DNA from: Arenimonas malthae CC-JY-1
GTDB taxonomy: Bacteria > Pseudomonadota > Gammaproteobacteria > Xanthomonadales > Xanthomonadaceae
Direction of reading: 5' to 3'
DNA length: 49,091 bases
NCBI RefSeq assembly: GCF_000747075.1
Contig: NZ_AVCH01000021.1
Location: 1-49,091, forward strand
Shown here one piece after another: positions 1 to 7,717 of the stretch. Both the position numbers and the translations under genes were made by a program. The notes below the pieces were generated by a model. That model was not told where the DNA came from. It saw only the letters and a list, made by a program, of their open reading frames with translations, and made no database searches. The stretch's first letter is position 1, and each line of letters starts with the position of its first letter.

Positions 1-52
1 CTCTGTGCGCGATGACGCCTGCCAGGCACACCCGCCCACGAGCAAGTGACCT

Positions 53-70
53 GCTTGCCCACGGGCAAGC
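53..70. other. 8-bp inverted repeat beyond the SDR stop codon
   Basis: Arms GCTTGCCC and GGGCAAGC are perfect and separated by two bases. The repeat lies 8 bases past the stop codon of the minus-strand SDR gene, where a terminator would sit, but no T-run follows on either strand. It may be a 3'-end stabilising hairpin or a weak terminator. Confidence 0.4.
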
Positions 71-77
71 CCAAACC

Positions 78-884
78 TCAATCGGCGTCGCGGAAGTCCT
101 TGGACTTCGAAGCGAGCAGGGCGCGGGCGAGGCGGTCGGGAAGGTACTTCGACAGGCCGGCGATGAGCTTGTTGGCGCGGCCGGTGACCAGGCGCGTGCG
201 GCCCGATTCGACCGCGTCCACGCCCAGCCTCGCCACGTCGGCGCTGGACAGCCAGATGCCCTTCGGCAGCTTGCTCACCTTCTCGCGCATGCCGTTCACG
301 TCGTGGAACTCGGTGTAGGTCATGCCCGGGCACAGCGCCGTCACGTGCACGCCGCGCGGGCGGCTTTCCTGGTCCAGCGTCTCCGAGAAGCGGATGAGCC
401 AGGCCTTGGTGGCGCCGTAGAGCGTGTGCCCGGCCGTGGGCGGCACCAGTCCCGCCAGCGAGGCCACGTTGAGGATGCGGCCGCGGCCCGCGGCTTCCAT
501 CGCCGGCAGGTAGAGGTGGGTCAGGTGCGCCACCGAGGTGAGCAGCACCTGCAGCGAATCGGCGTGGGTCTTCCAGTCGGCCGACAGGTAGCGGCCCGGC
601 ACGCCGTAGCCGGCGTTGTTGACCAGCGTGTCGACGAACAGGCCGCGGGCCTGGGTTTCGGCGAACAGCTTCGCCGGCGCGGCCGGGTCGGCCAGGTCGG
701 TGGCGATCACCACGCAGGGCACCTGGGCCGAGAGCTCCGCCGCCAGGGCCTCGAGCCGCTCGACGCGCCGGGCGGTCAGCACCAGCGGTTTGCCGCGGCG
801 CGCGTACTCCCGGGCGATGTCGGCGCCGATGCCGCTGGAGGCGCCGGTGACGAGGGCGTAGCCGGGGGACGGGGGCGTGGGCAT
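78..884 (-). CDS. SDR-family NAD(P)-dependent oxidoreductase
   Basis: This is a cytoplasmic classical short-chain dehydrogenase of 268 aa, the usual length for the family. The Rossmann cofactor motif TGASSGIG is at residues 13-20, NNAG at 89-92, the catalytic Ser near 142 (NVAS) and the active-site YGATK at 156-160. The catalytic-tetrad Asn, normally in the helix after NNAG, appears to be Leu114 by eye alignment. The C-terminus is basic and amphipathic (around KLIAGLSKYLPDRLARALLASK), as in DltE/YqjQ-like SDRs. Arg39-Arg40 after strand 2 suggests NADP(H) preference. The ATG at 884 has a GGAG about 9 bases upstream. A GATAAT -10-like box is at 924-929 (minus) with no good -35. The substrate is unknown. 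The gene is divergent from the cupredoxin operon. Confidence 0.88.
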   Translation of the reverse strand: MPTPPSPGYALVTGASSGIGADIAREYARRGKPLVLTARRVERLEALAAELSAQVPCVVIATDLADPAAPAKLFAETQARGLFVDTLVNNAGYGVPGRYLSADWKTHADSLQVLLTSVAHLTHLYLPAMEAAGRGRILNVASLAGLVPPTAGHTLYGATKAWLIRFSETLDQESRPRGVHVTALCPGMTYTEFHDVNGMREKVSKLPKGIWLSSADVARLGVDAVESGRTRLVTGRANKLIAGLSKYLPDRLARALLASKSKDFRDAD

Positions 885-982
885 GCAGGCGGGCTCCGGA
901 GGGCGGTGGGTGGCGTTCGCGCCATTATCACCCCGGGCCGGCGTTAATCATTGTCGACGTGGGTGCGCAGGGTGGTGCGGCG

Positions 983-1660
983 ATGGCGGCACGCGGGTCA
1001 AGGGAGCGGGGCGGGGTACTGGCGCTGGCGTTCGCCGGCCTGCTGGCACTGGCCCCGGCCACCGCCGCGGAGCTGGTGGTGCAGGTGGACGATGGCAGCG
1101 CGCCCCTGGCCGATGCCGTGGTGAGCCTGCACGGGCCTTCGCCGTCTTCGTCACCGGGCCGGGCCGTGATGGACCAGCGCAACACGGCCTTCGTGCCCGG
1201 CGTGCTGACGGTCCAGGCCGGCACGGCCGTGAGCTTTCCGAACAGCGACACCGTGCGCCACCAGGTCTATTCGTTCTCGGCGCCGCGGCCCTTCGAGCTG
1301 CCGCTGTATTCGGGCACGCCGCCCGAGCCCATCGTGTTCGACAAACCGGGCGTGGTGGTGGTGGGCTGCAACATCCACGACTGGATGATCGGGCACATCG
1401 TGGTGCTCGACACGCCCTTGTTCGGCAAGAGCGGGGCCGACGGCCGCGTCAGCCTGGCGGCGCCGGCCGGTGAATACACGCTGCGCGTTTGGCACCCGCG
1501 GCTGCCGAGCGGACCGTGGGAGCAGGCCGTGACGCTGGGCGAGTCGCCGGTGGCGCGGCGCGCCAGCCTGGCCCTGGGCCCGCCGCCGCCCGAGCGCCGC
1601 GGTTCGGACCGGCTGCGGGCGCTGCAGGAGCGCCTGCGCAAGCTCAAGCAGGAGCCCTGA
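983..1660 (+). CDS. Exported amicyanin-like cupredoxin (methylamine utilization protein family)
   Basis: A 225-aa exported protein with a signal peptide (basic n-region, hydrophobic LALAFAGLLALAPATAAEL stretch). The cupredoxin fold has apparent type 1 copper ligands His93 (TVRHQV) and the run Cys129, His132, Met135 (CNIHDWM). The C-x2-H-x2-M spacing matches amicyanin, so a periplasmic blue-copper electron carrier is likely. A later segment resembles a carboxypeptidase-regulatory-like beta fold (residues about 150-200). The C-terminus ends in a charged helix. I preferred the ATG at 983 because it starts directly before the signal peptide; an in-frame GTG at 959 would add 8 residues. The stop overlaps the next start (TGATG), so the two are translationally coupled. 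No methylamine dehydrogenase gene is in the window, so the family name should not be read as function. Confidence 0.82.
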   Translation: MAARGSRERGGVLALAFAGLLALAPATAAELVVQVDDGSAPLADAVVSLHGPSPSSSPGRAVMDQRNTAFVPGVLTVQAGTAVSFPNSDTVRHQVYSFSAPRPFELPLYSGTPPEPIVFDKPGVVVVGCNIHDWMIGHIVVLDTPLFGKSGADGRVSLAAPAGEYTLRVWHPRLPSGPWEQAVTLGESPVARRASLALGPPPPERRGSDRLRALQERLRKLKQEP

Positions 1661-4002
1661 TGCGCTCGCGCCTGCACGGCAAGATCGTCGCGCTGCTGAT
1701 CGGCCTGGTGCTGGCCGCCCAGCTGGCGACCTTCGCCGTCGTGCACGTGGCCACCGAGCGCAGCGTGCGCCAGCAGCTGGCGGAAGAGCTGCGGGTGGGC
1801 GAGCGCGTGTGGCAGCGTTTCTACGGCAACCGCAGCGAGCAGCTGCTGGAGACGGCGCTGGTGCTGGCCGACGACTTCGGCTTCAAGGCCGCCGTGGCCA
1901 GCGGCGATCCGGCGACGATGGCGTCCGCGCTGCAGAACCACGCCGGCCGCGTGGGCGCCGACGCCGGCGTGCTGCTGTCTCCCGAGGGCGCGTGGCTGGC
2001 CGGCCTCGAGGGCGCCTCGCCGGGCTGGCGCGACGGAGCGTTGGACGGCGTGCTGGCCGCCGCGGCCGAAGAAGGCTATTCGCTCTCGGTGGTGGCGGTG
2101 GACGGGCGGCTGTATTCGATGGCGCTGATCCCGGTGCTGGCGCCGAACCAGATCGGCTGGGTCGGCATTGGCTCGGCCATCGGCGATGCCTATGCGCGCG
2201 ACTTCAAGGCGCTCACCCGGCTCGACGCCAGCTTCGTGCGCGACGCCGGCGGGCGGCTCGAGGTGCTTGGCAGCAGCCTGCCGGAACCAGCCGTCGAGGC
2301 ATTGTCCGCACTGGCCACGGCGCCCGGCGCGCCGGGCCAGGCCAGCGACGAACTGACGCTGGGCGAGGACCATTATTTCGCGCTGTCGGCGCCGCTGCCG
2401 GGCGCACGCGGCGCGGCGCCGCTGGGCGTGCTGCTGCAGGGCTCGCTGGACCAGGCCATGGCGCCCTACGCGGCGCTGAAGGCCCGCATCCTGTGGCTGT
2501 CGGGCCTGGCCGCGGCGCTGGCGCTGGCGGTGGCGGGTTTCCTGGGCCGCGGCATCAGCCGGCCGGTGGTGGAGCTGGCCGAGGCGGCCCAGCGCGTGCA
2601 GCAGGGCGACTATTCGCGGCCGATCCCGGTGCGCGGCCGCGACGAGATCGCGCGGCTGGCGTCGGCCTTCGGGCACATGCAGGAAGGCATCGCCGCGCGC
2701 GAGGACCGCATCCTGCACCAGGCCCACCACGACGGCCTGACCGGGCTGCCCAACCGCAGCCTGGCGCGCGAGCGGCTGGACCAGGCGCTCGCGCACGGCG
2801 ACGGCCGCGCCTGCGCGGTGGTCATGCTGGACCTGGACCGGTTCAAGGAAATCAACGACACCCTGGGCCACGGCTTCGGCGACCAGGTGCTGGAGGAAGT
2901 GGCCAAGCGCCTGCGCCAGGCCGTGCGCGCCGAGGACCTGGTGGCGCGGCTGGGCGGCGACGAGTTCATGGTTCTGATGTGCGACGTCGGGCCGGATTTC
3001 GCCCAACGCCGCGCGCAGGCGCTGCTCGAGCAGCTGCGGCTGCCGCTGGACCTGCCGACCACCCGCATCAACCTCGATGCCAGCCTCGGCCTGGTGCTGC
3101 ACCCGGAACATGGCCGGGACGCGCAGACCCTGCTGCGCCGCGCCGACATCGCGCTCTACGACGCCAAGGAAGCGCGCGCCGGGCTGGTGGTCTACCGCCC
3201 GGGTCGCGACGAAGTGCACCTGCGCCAGCTGGCCCTGATCGGCGACCTGCGCCAGTCCATCGCCCGCGAGGAGCTCTCGCTGCGCTTCCAGCCCAAGGTG
3301 GACCTGGCCAGCCGGCAGGTGCGCCACGTCGAGGCCCTGCTTCGCTGGCAGCACGGCAGCCTGGGGGCCATTCCACCGGACGAATTCATCCCGCTGGCCG
3401 AACGCTCCGGCTTCGTGCACGAGATCACCCGCTTCGTGCTGGACTCGGCGCTGGCGCAGAACGCCCGCTGGCGGGCCGGCGGCCTGGACCTGGGCGTGGC
3501 GGTGAACCTGTCGGCGATGGACCTGATGGACGCCGACCTGCCGGATTTCGTGCAGGCCAGCCTGCGCCAGCACCGCGTGCCGCCGCAGCGCCTGATCCTG
3601 GAGGTCACCGAGGGCGTGCTGATGCGCGACGTGGACTACGCCGTGCGCATGCTGCACCGGCTGCGCGCCGGCGGCGTGCGCCTGTCCATCGACGACTTCG
3701 GCACGGGCTACTCGTCGCTGGCCCAGCTCAAGCGCATGCCGGTGGACGAACTCAAGATCGACAAGAGCTTCGTGATGCAGATGACCGAAGGCAGCGACGA
3801 CGCCGTGATCGTCCGCTCGACCATCGAACTGGGCCACAACATGGGCTTGTCGGTGATCGCCGAGGGCGTGGAAAACGACGTGAGCCTGGGCCTGCTGCGC
3901 CAGTACCGCTGCGACATGGTGCAGGGTTACCTGTTCAGCGCACCGCTGGCGCCGGAGGCGCTGGTGGAATGGTGCCGGCGCTTCATGGAGGCCGAGGCGT
4001 GA
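1660..4002 (+). CDS. Membrane-bound bifunctional diguanylate cyclase/phosphodiesterase (GGDEF-EAL)
   Basis: A 780-aa c-di-GMP turnover enzyme anchored in the inner membrane. TM1 is at about residues 9-29, followed by a periplasmic sensor region of about 245 residues (dCache/CHASE-like by layout), TM2 at about 277-298, HAMP at about 298-347, GGDEF at about 355-525 and EAL from about 535 to the end. The GGDEF signature is intact at 432-436, with an RAED I-site exactly five residues before it. The EAL domain keeps Glu558-Ala-Leu, DDFGTGYSSL (678-687), AEGVEN and QGYLFS. Both activities are therefore possible, and the net direction cannot be predicted. The start ATG overlaps the cupredoxin stop, and the stop overlaps the GTG of the next gene. 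The sensor domain probably reads a periplasmic cue connected to its neighbours. Confidence 0.93.
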   Translation: MRSRLHGKIVALLIGLVLAAQLATFAVVHVATERSVRQQLAEELRVGERVWQRFYGNRSEQLLETALVLADDFGFKAAVASGDPATMASALQNHAGRVGADAGVLLSPEGAWLAGLEGASPGWRDGALDGVLAAAAEEGYSLSVVAVDGRLYSMALIPVLAPNQIGWVGIGSAIGDAYARDFKALTRLDASFVRDAGGRLEVLGSSLPEPAVEALSALATAPGAPGQASDELTLGEDHYFALSAPLPGARGAAPLGVLLQGSLDQAMAPYAALKARILWLSGLAAALALAVAGFLGRGISRPVVELAEAAQRVQQGDYSRPIPVRGRDEIARLASAFGHMQEGIAAREDRILHQAHHDGLTGLPNRSLARERLDQALAHGDGRACAVVMLDLDRFKEINDTLGHGFGDQVLEEVAKRLRQAVRAEDLVARLGGDEFMVLMCDVGPDFAQRRAQALLEQLRLPLDLPTTRINLDASLGLVLHPEHGRDAQTLLRRADIALYDAKEARAGLVVYRPGRDEVHLRQLALIGDLRQSIAREELSLRFQPKVDLASRQVRHVEALLRWQHGSLGAIPPDEFIPLAERSGFVHEITRFVLDSALAQNARWRAGGLDLGVAVNLSAMDLMDADLPDFVQASLRQHRVPPQRLILEVTEGVLMRDVDYAVRMLHRLRAGGVRLSIDDFGTGYSSLAQLKRMPVDELKIDKSFVMQMTEGSDDAVIVRSTIELGHNMGLSVIAEGVENDVSLGLLRQYRCDMVQGYLFSAPLAPEALVEWCRRFMEAEA

Positions 4003-4862
4003 GCGTCGCCCTTCGTCCGGTTCTGCTGGGCCTGGCGTTGCTGGCGCCCGCGGCCGCCACGGCGGGCGAGGGCAGGCTGCTGGCCACCGGCGGCGCCAGC
4101 CAGGTGGAAGGCGCCGCCGGCGGAGGCCTGGTGCCGTGGGCGGTGCTGGCCGGCTACGGCACCCGCGACGAGGGCGGCGGCACGGCCTTCTACACCCGGG
4201 TGGACACCGGGGATTACGCGCTCGATGCCTATGGCGTGGCCTACGCCTTCCGGAACCGGCTCGAGTTTTCGCTGGCCCGCCAGCGCTTCGACCTGGGCGA
4301 GCTGCAGCGGCGGCTGGCGCTGCCCTGGGACGCCCTGGAGCAGGACGTGTTCGGCGCCAAGCTGCGGCTGGCCGGCGACCTGGTCTACACGCGCATGCCG
4401 CAGCTGAGCCTGGGCGTGCAGCACAAGCGCCTGCGCGACGGCACGCTGCCGCTGGCGGTCGGCGCGCGCGACGACCGCGGCACCGACGTCTACCTCGCCG
4501 CCAGCAAGCTCTGGCTCGACGGGGCCGGCGGCTACCAGCTGCTCCTCAACGCCACCCTGCGCTCGACCCGCGCCAACCAGATGGGCCTGCTGGGCCACGG
4601 CGGCGACCGCCGGGGCGGGCGCTCGCTGGTGTTCGAAGGCTCGGCGGCGGTGCTGCTGGACCCGGGCTGGGCCGTCGGCCTGGAATACCGCCAGAAGCCG
4701 GACAACCTGGGCTTCGCCGGCGAGGACGACTGGGTGGACGCCTTCGTGGCCTGGTTCCCGTCCAAGCGGGTGTCGGTGGTGGCGGCCTGGGCCGACCTGG
4801 GTTCGGTCGCCTCGCTGGACGGCCAGCGCGGCGCCTACCTTTCCGTGCAACTGGCCTACTGA
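3999..4862 (+). CDS. DUF3034-family exported protein
   Basis: A 287-aa protein with a clear signal peptide (VALRPVLLGLALLAPAAATA). The mature part has repeated amphipathic strands with alternating hydrophobic residues and ends in an aromatic residue (VQLAY), which suggests an outer-membrane-associated or beta-barrel protein. I recognise the pattern GRLLATGGASQVEGAAGGGLVPWAVLAGYGT as DUF3034-like from memory; no function is known. It starts at a GTG overlapping the preceding TGA (GTGA), so translation is coupled to the GGDEF-EAL gene. It lies between a c-di-GMP enzyme and a truncated haemoglobin lipoprotein. Confidence 0.72.
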   Translation: MSVALRPVLLGLALLAPAAATAGEGRLLATGGASQVEGAAGGGLVPWAVLAGYGTRDEGGGTAFYTRVDTGDYALDAYGVAYAFRNRLEFSLARQRFDLGELQRRLALPWDALEQDVFGAKLRLAGDLVYTRMPQLSLGVQHKRLRDGTLPLAVGARDDRGTDVYLAASKLWLDGAGGYQLLLNATLRSTRANQMGLLGHGGDRRGGRSLVFEGSAAVLLDPGWAVGLEYRQKPDNLGFAGEDDWVDAFVAWFPSKRVSVVAAWADLGSVASLDGQRGAYLSVQLAY

Positions 4863-4871
4863 GGGCGCGCC

Positions 4872-5297
4872 ATGGGTATTTCCCGCCTGCTGTCGTCCCT
4901 GGGCCTGGCGCTGCTGCTCTCCGCCTGCGCCAGCGCGCCGCGCGCCGGGCTCTATGAACAGTTCGGCGGCCGGCCCGGCATCGAGGCGCTGGTCGAAGAG
5001 CTGCTGGTGCGCGTGCTCGAGGACGAGCGCATCGCCGCGCAGTTCGCCGAGGTGGACCTGGTGAACCTCAACGACCGCCTGGTCGAGCAGATTTGCGCCG
5101 AGGTCGGCGGGCCCTGCGAATACACCGGGCGCACGATGGCCGAATCGCACGAGGGCCTGGCCATCACCGAGGCGGATTTCAACGCCCTGGTCGAGGACCT
5201 GGTGGCCGCGATGGACGCCCGCGGCATCCCGCGCCGGGCCCAGAACCGGCTGCTGGCGCGGCTGGCGCCCATGCACCGGGACATCGTCAGCCCCTGA
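4872..5297 (+). CDS. Group 1 truncated haemoglobin, predicted lipoprotein
   Basis: A 141-aa protein with a lipoprotein signal: basic start, hydrophobic run, lipobox LSAC with Cys19 as the expected lipidated residue. The remaining 120 aa match a 2-on-2 truncated globin: YEQFGG at the start, a GGPCEYTGR segment, and the proximal haem histidine in MAESHEGLAIT, then ADFNALVEDL. The usual distal Phe-Tyr pair at the end of helix B seems to be Leu-Leu (VEELLVRVL), so the B10 tyrosine that hydrogen-bonds O2 in TrHbN looks absent. Family roles are O2 or NO binding and NO dioxygenation. Here the globin is exported and membrane-anchored, which is unusual. A GAGGG about 7 bases upstream supports the ATG. 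It is the last gene of the four-gene cluster. Confidence 0.85.
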   Translation: MGISRLLSSLGLALLLSACASAPRAGLYEQFGGRPGIEALVEELLVRVLEDERIAAQFAEVDLVNLNDRLVEQICAEVGGPCEYTGRTMAESHEGLAITEADFNALVEDLVAAMDARGIPRRAQNRLLARLAPMHRDIVSP

Positions 5298-5340
5298 CGG
5301 GCGCGGTATCCTTGCGCCCTCGACCGCAAGGAGTGCACGC

Positions 5341-6093
5341 ATGCGCCAGAAGATCGTCGCCGGCAACTGGAAGTTGCACGGGGACCGCGCCTTCGCCCGC
5401 GACCTGCTCGACGCCGTCGTGGCCGCGCCCCGCGCGGCCGGCGTGGAGCTGGTCATCCTGCCGCCGGTGCCCTACCTGGGCGAGCTGGCCGACCGCTATG
5501 GCCCCCAGGGCCTGGCCTTCGGCGCCCAGGACCTGGGCGTGAACGAGCAGGGTGCCTACACCGGCGAGGTTTCCGGCCGCATGCTCAGGGACGTCGGCGC
5601 GCGCTACGTGCTGGTGGGCCACTCCGAACGCCGCCAGTACCACGGGGAAAGCCCGCAGCTGGTGGCCGAGAAGTTCGTGGCCGCCCGCAAGGCCGGCCTG
5701 GTGCCGGTGCTGTGCGTGGGCGAAACCCTGCACCAGCGCGAAGCCGGGCAGACCGAATGGGCCCTGGAAAAGCAGCTCGGCCCGGTGGTCGAACTGGCCG
5801 GCATCGCCGCCTTCGAGGGCGCCGTGCTGGCCTACGAGCCGGTCTGGGCCATTGGTACCGGCCGGACCGCCAGCCCGGAGCAGGCCCAGGAGGTCCACGC
5901 CTTCATCCGTGGCGAACTGGCCGCGCACGATGCTAGAATCGCCGGCTCGCTGCCGCTTCTTTACGGCGGCAGCGTTAAGCCCGCCAACGCGGCCGAGCTG
6001 TTCTCGCAGCCGGACGTCGATGGTGGCCTGATCGGGGGCGCGTCCCTCGTGGCCCAGGATTTCCTGGCAATCGCCGCCGCGGCGGCGAGGTAA
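5341..6093 (+). CDS. tpiA: Triose-phosphate isomerase
   Basis: Cytoplasmic glycolytic enzyme interconverting dihydroxyacetone phosphate and glyceraldehyde 3-phosphate. It has 250 aa, a normal TIM-barrel length. Active-site residues are in place: Asn9 and Lys11 (GNWKLHG), His94 (VGHSERR), Glu166 (AYEPVWAIGTG) and the phosphate-gripping LYGGSVKPAN and GLIGGASL loops. AAGGAG lies 8-13 bases before the ATG. A weak TATCCT box at 5307-5312 could serve as its -10. secG follows after 8 bases, the widely conserved tpiA-secG pair. Confidence 0.98.
   Translation: MRQKIVAGNWKLHGDRAFARDLLDAVVAAPRAAGVELVILPPVPYLGELADRYGPQGLAFGAQDLGVNEQGAYTGEVSGRMLRDVGARYVLVGHSERRQYHGESPQLVAEKFVAARKAGLVPVLCVGETLHQREAGQTEWALEKQLGPVVELAGIAAFEGAVLAYEPVWAIGTGRTASPEQAQEVHAFIRGELAAHDARIAGSLPLLYGGSVKPANAAELFSQPDVDGGLIGGASLVAQDFLAIAAAAAR
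5934..5939 (+). promoter_or_regulatory. Candidate extended -10 inside tpiA for secG
   Basis: TAGAAT is preceded by TGC, an extended -10 arrangement (TGnTAGAAT), in the 3' part of tpiA and about 160 bases before secG. No convincing -35 is seen, which extended -10 promoters can tolerate. It could let secG and tRNA-Leu be expressed apart from tpiA. Confidence 0.35.
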
Positions 6094-6101
6094 AACAGAA
6101 C

Positions 6102-6578
6102 ATGCTGCTCACCATCGTCAGTGTCATCTACGTGCTGGTCGCGATCGCCATGATCGTGCTCATCCTCATGCAGCGCGGCGCGGGCGCGGCCGCCGGCTCC
6201 GGTTTCGGCGCGGGCGCTTCCGCCACCGTGTTCGGCGCGCGCGGCTCGGCCAACTTCCTGTCCACGGCCACCAAGTGGCTCGCCGTCGTGTTCTTCGCGA
6301 TGAGCCTGGGCATGGCCTGGTACGCCACCCACGGCGGCAAGCCGGCGGCGGCGGAACTCGAGGACATCGGCGCGATGTCGGACGTCCCGGCGGCCCCGGC
6401 CCCGGCGGCGGGCGAAGTGCCGGCTTCCGAAGTTCCCGTCATCCCGGCGGCTCCGGCCGCCAACGAAGCGGCGCCGGCCCCGGCCGACGCCACGGCGGTT
6501 CCCGCCGAGACTCCGGCGCCGGCCGAAGCCGGTGAAAAAACCGAAGAAAACGGCGCGGAAAACAACCAAGCGGGCTGA
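6102..6578 (+). CDS. secG: Preprotein translocase subunit SecG
   Basis: Small inner-membrane subunit of the SecYEG channel. It has 158 aa: TM1 at residues about 2-22, the conserved cytoplasmic loop LMQRGAGAAAGSGFGAGASA with VFGARGSANFL, and TM2 at about 58-76. The tail after TM2 (about 80 residues) is unusually long and made almost only of Ala, Pro, Glu and Val, ending in an acidic KTEENGAENNQAG. Such Ala/Pro-rich tails occur in other high-GC SecG proteins and are probably disordered. It lies 8 bases after tpiA and 54 bases before tRNA-Leu. Confidence 0.96.
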   Translation: MLLTIVSVIYVLVAIAMIVLILMQRGAGAAAGSGFGAGASATVFGARGSANFLSTATKWLAVVFFAMSLGMAWYATHGGKPAAAELEDIGAMSDVPAAPAPAAGEVPASEVPVIPAAPAANEAAPAPADATAVPAETPAPAEAGEKTEENGAENNQAG

Positions 6579-6583
6579 ACCGC

Positions 6584-6592
6584 TGGTACAAT
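6584..6592 (+). promoter_or_regulatory. Extended -10 promoter for tRNA-Leu (and possibly nuo)
   Basis: TGGTACAAT (TG-n-TACAAT) starts 3 bases after the secG stop and ends 40 bases before the tRNA 5' end. No good -35 stands 17 bases upstream. No intrinsic terminator follows the tRNA, so transcripts from here could run into nuoA. Confidence 0.6.
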
Positions 6593-6632
6593 CTTCGGCC
6601 TTCGCACCGCGCGACGGTTCGAAGGCACACCT

Positions 6633-6717
6633 GCCCAGGTGGCGGAATTGGTAGACGCACTACCTTGAGGTGGTAGCGACGTAAGTCGTGGGGGTTCGAG
6701 TCCCCCCTTGGGCACCA
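6633..6717 (+). tRNA. tRNA-Leu (anticodon GAG)
   Basis: An 85-nt class II tRNA with encoded CCA at 6715-6717. The acceptor stem GCCCAGG pairs with CTTGGGC with one G-U pair. The anticodon stem CTACC/GGTAG encloses the loop TTGAGGT, giving anticodon GAG at 6667-6669, which reads CUC and CUU. The variable arm is long, as in leucine tRNAs, and the T-arm has GGTTCGAGTCC. In E. coli the corresponding tRNA gene (leuU) also follows secG. Confidence 0.97.
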
Positions 6718-6799
6718 AATCGATCAACGGGCTGCCGCCCGGCAACGGACTGGAGCGGCGGCACGGACGCGCCCACGGGCGCAAGGTGAGGATGCGCGC

Positions 6800-7156
6800 G
6801 TGTTGGGCGAATATCTGCCGATCCTGTTGTTCCTCTTCGTCTCCACCGGCCTGGGCATCGTGCTCCTGATCGCCGGTTGGGCCCTGGGGCCCAAGCGCCC
6901 CGATTCGGAGAAGCTCTCGCCCTACGAGTGCGGCTTCGAGGCCTTCGAGGACGCGCGCATGCAGTTCGACGTGCGCTACTACCTCATCGCCATCCAGTTC
7001 ATCATCTTCGACCTGGAAATCGCCTTCGTTTTCCCGTGGGCGGTGAATTTCCGCAACCTCGGCATCATCGGCCTCACCGAGATGGGCATCTTCATCGGCC
7101 TGCTCGTGCTGGGCTTCATCTACGTGTGGAAGAAGGGAGCGCTCGAATGGGAGTGA
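6800..7156 (+). CDS. nuoA: NADH-quinone oxidoreductase subunit A
   Basis: Small membrane subunit at the junction of the peripheral and membrane arms of complex I. It has 118 aa and three TM helices (about 5-28, 62-84, 90-110). The signature [19 protein letters not shown] and the acidic helix [14 protein letters not shown] are intact. The start is a GTG with AGGTGAGG about 9 bases upstream. It is the first gene of the nuo operon and overlaps nuoB by 10 bases. The 82 bases between tRNA-Leu and nuoA hold a short hairpin (6728-6741) but no recognisable promoter or terminator. Confidence 0.97.
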   Translation: MLGEYLPILLFLFVSTGLGIVLLIAGWALGPKRPDSEKLSPYECGFEAFEDARMQFDVRYYLIAIQFIIFDLEIAFVFPWAVNFRNLGIIGLTEMGIFIGLLVLGFIYVWKKGALEWE

Positions 7157-7701
7157 TCCAGTCCGTCTCGAACGTGATGCACAACCCGATCCCGGAAGGG
7201 CGGGTCGACGACATCCTGCGTCCGGAAGGCGACAACCCGCTGCTCGAGCGCGGCTTCGTGACCACCTCGGTGGACGCGCTGGTCAACTGGGCCCGCACCG
7301 GTTCCATGTGGCCGGTCACCTTCGGCCTGGCCTGCTGCGCCGTCGAGATGATGCACGCCGGCGCCTCGCGCCTCGACCTGGACCGCTACGGCGTCATCTT
7401 CCGTCCGTCGCCGCGCCAGGCCGACGTGATGATCGTCGCCGGCACCCTGGTCAACAAGATGGCCCCCGCGCTGCGCAAGGTCTACGACCAGATGCCCGAC
7501 CCGAAGTGGGTCATTTCAATGGGCAGCTGCGCCAACGGCGGCGGTTACTACCACTATTCGTATTCGGTGGTGCGCGGCTGCGACCGCGTGGTGCCGGTGG
7601 ACGTGTACGTGCCGGGATGCCCGCCGACGGCGGAAGCCCTCGTGTACGGCATCCTGCAGCTGCAGAAGAAGATCCGCCGCACCAACACCATCGCCCGCTA
7701 A
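7147..7701 (+). CDS. nuoB: NADH-quinone oxidoreductase subunit B (N2 cluster)
   Basis: Subunit (184 aa) holding the terminal [4Fe-4S] cluster N2, which hands electrons to quinone. N2 ligands are visible: the adjacent cysteines in [10 protein letters not shown], the Cys in [10 protein letters not shown] and the Cys in [12 protein letters not shown] placed the start at ATG 7147, inside the end of nuoA; the same frame is open further upstream but that part is the nuoA region read in another frame. The family core begins shortly after this Met. Confidence 0.98.
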   Translation: MGVIQSVSNVMHNPIPEGRVDDILRPEGDNPLLERGFVTTSVDALVNWARTGSMWPVTFGLACCAVEMMHAGASRLDLDRYGVIFRPSPRQADVMIVAGTLVNKMAPALRKVYDQMPDPKWVISMGSCANGGGYYHYSYSVVRGCDRVVPVDVYVPGCPPTAEALVYGILQLQKKIRRTNTIAR

Positions 7702-7717
7702 GGACCCAGCCGACGCC

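Noticed and set aside
53-70. The perfect 8-bp inverted repeat as an SDR terminator
   Set aside because: No T-run follows on the minus strand. It is kept only as a hairpin.
983-1660. The cupredoxin as part of a methylamine dehydrogenase (mau) operon
   Set aside because: No mau genes are nearby; only the copper-site spacing is amicyanin-like.
1267-3837. An 856-codon minus-strand open frame over the cupredoxin and GGDEF-EAL genes
   Set aside because: Its composition (Gln, His, Arg, Ala) is that of a shadow frame and the plus-strand gene has clear motifs.
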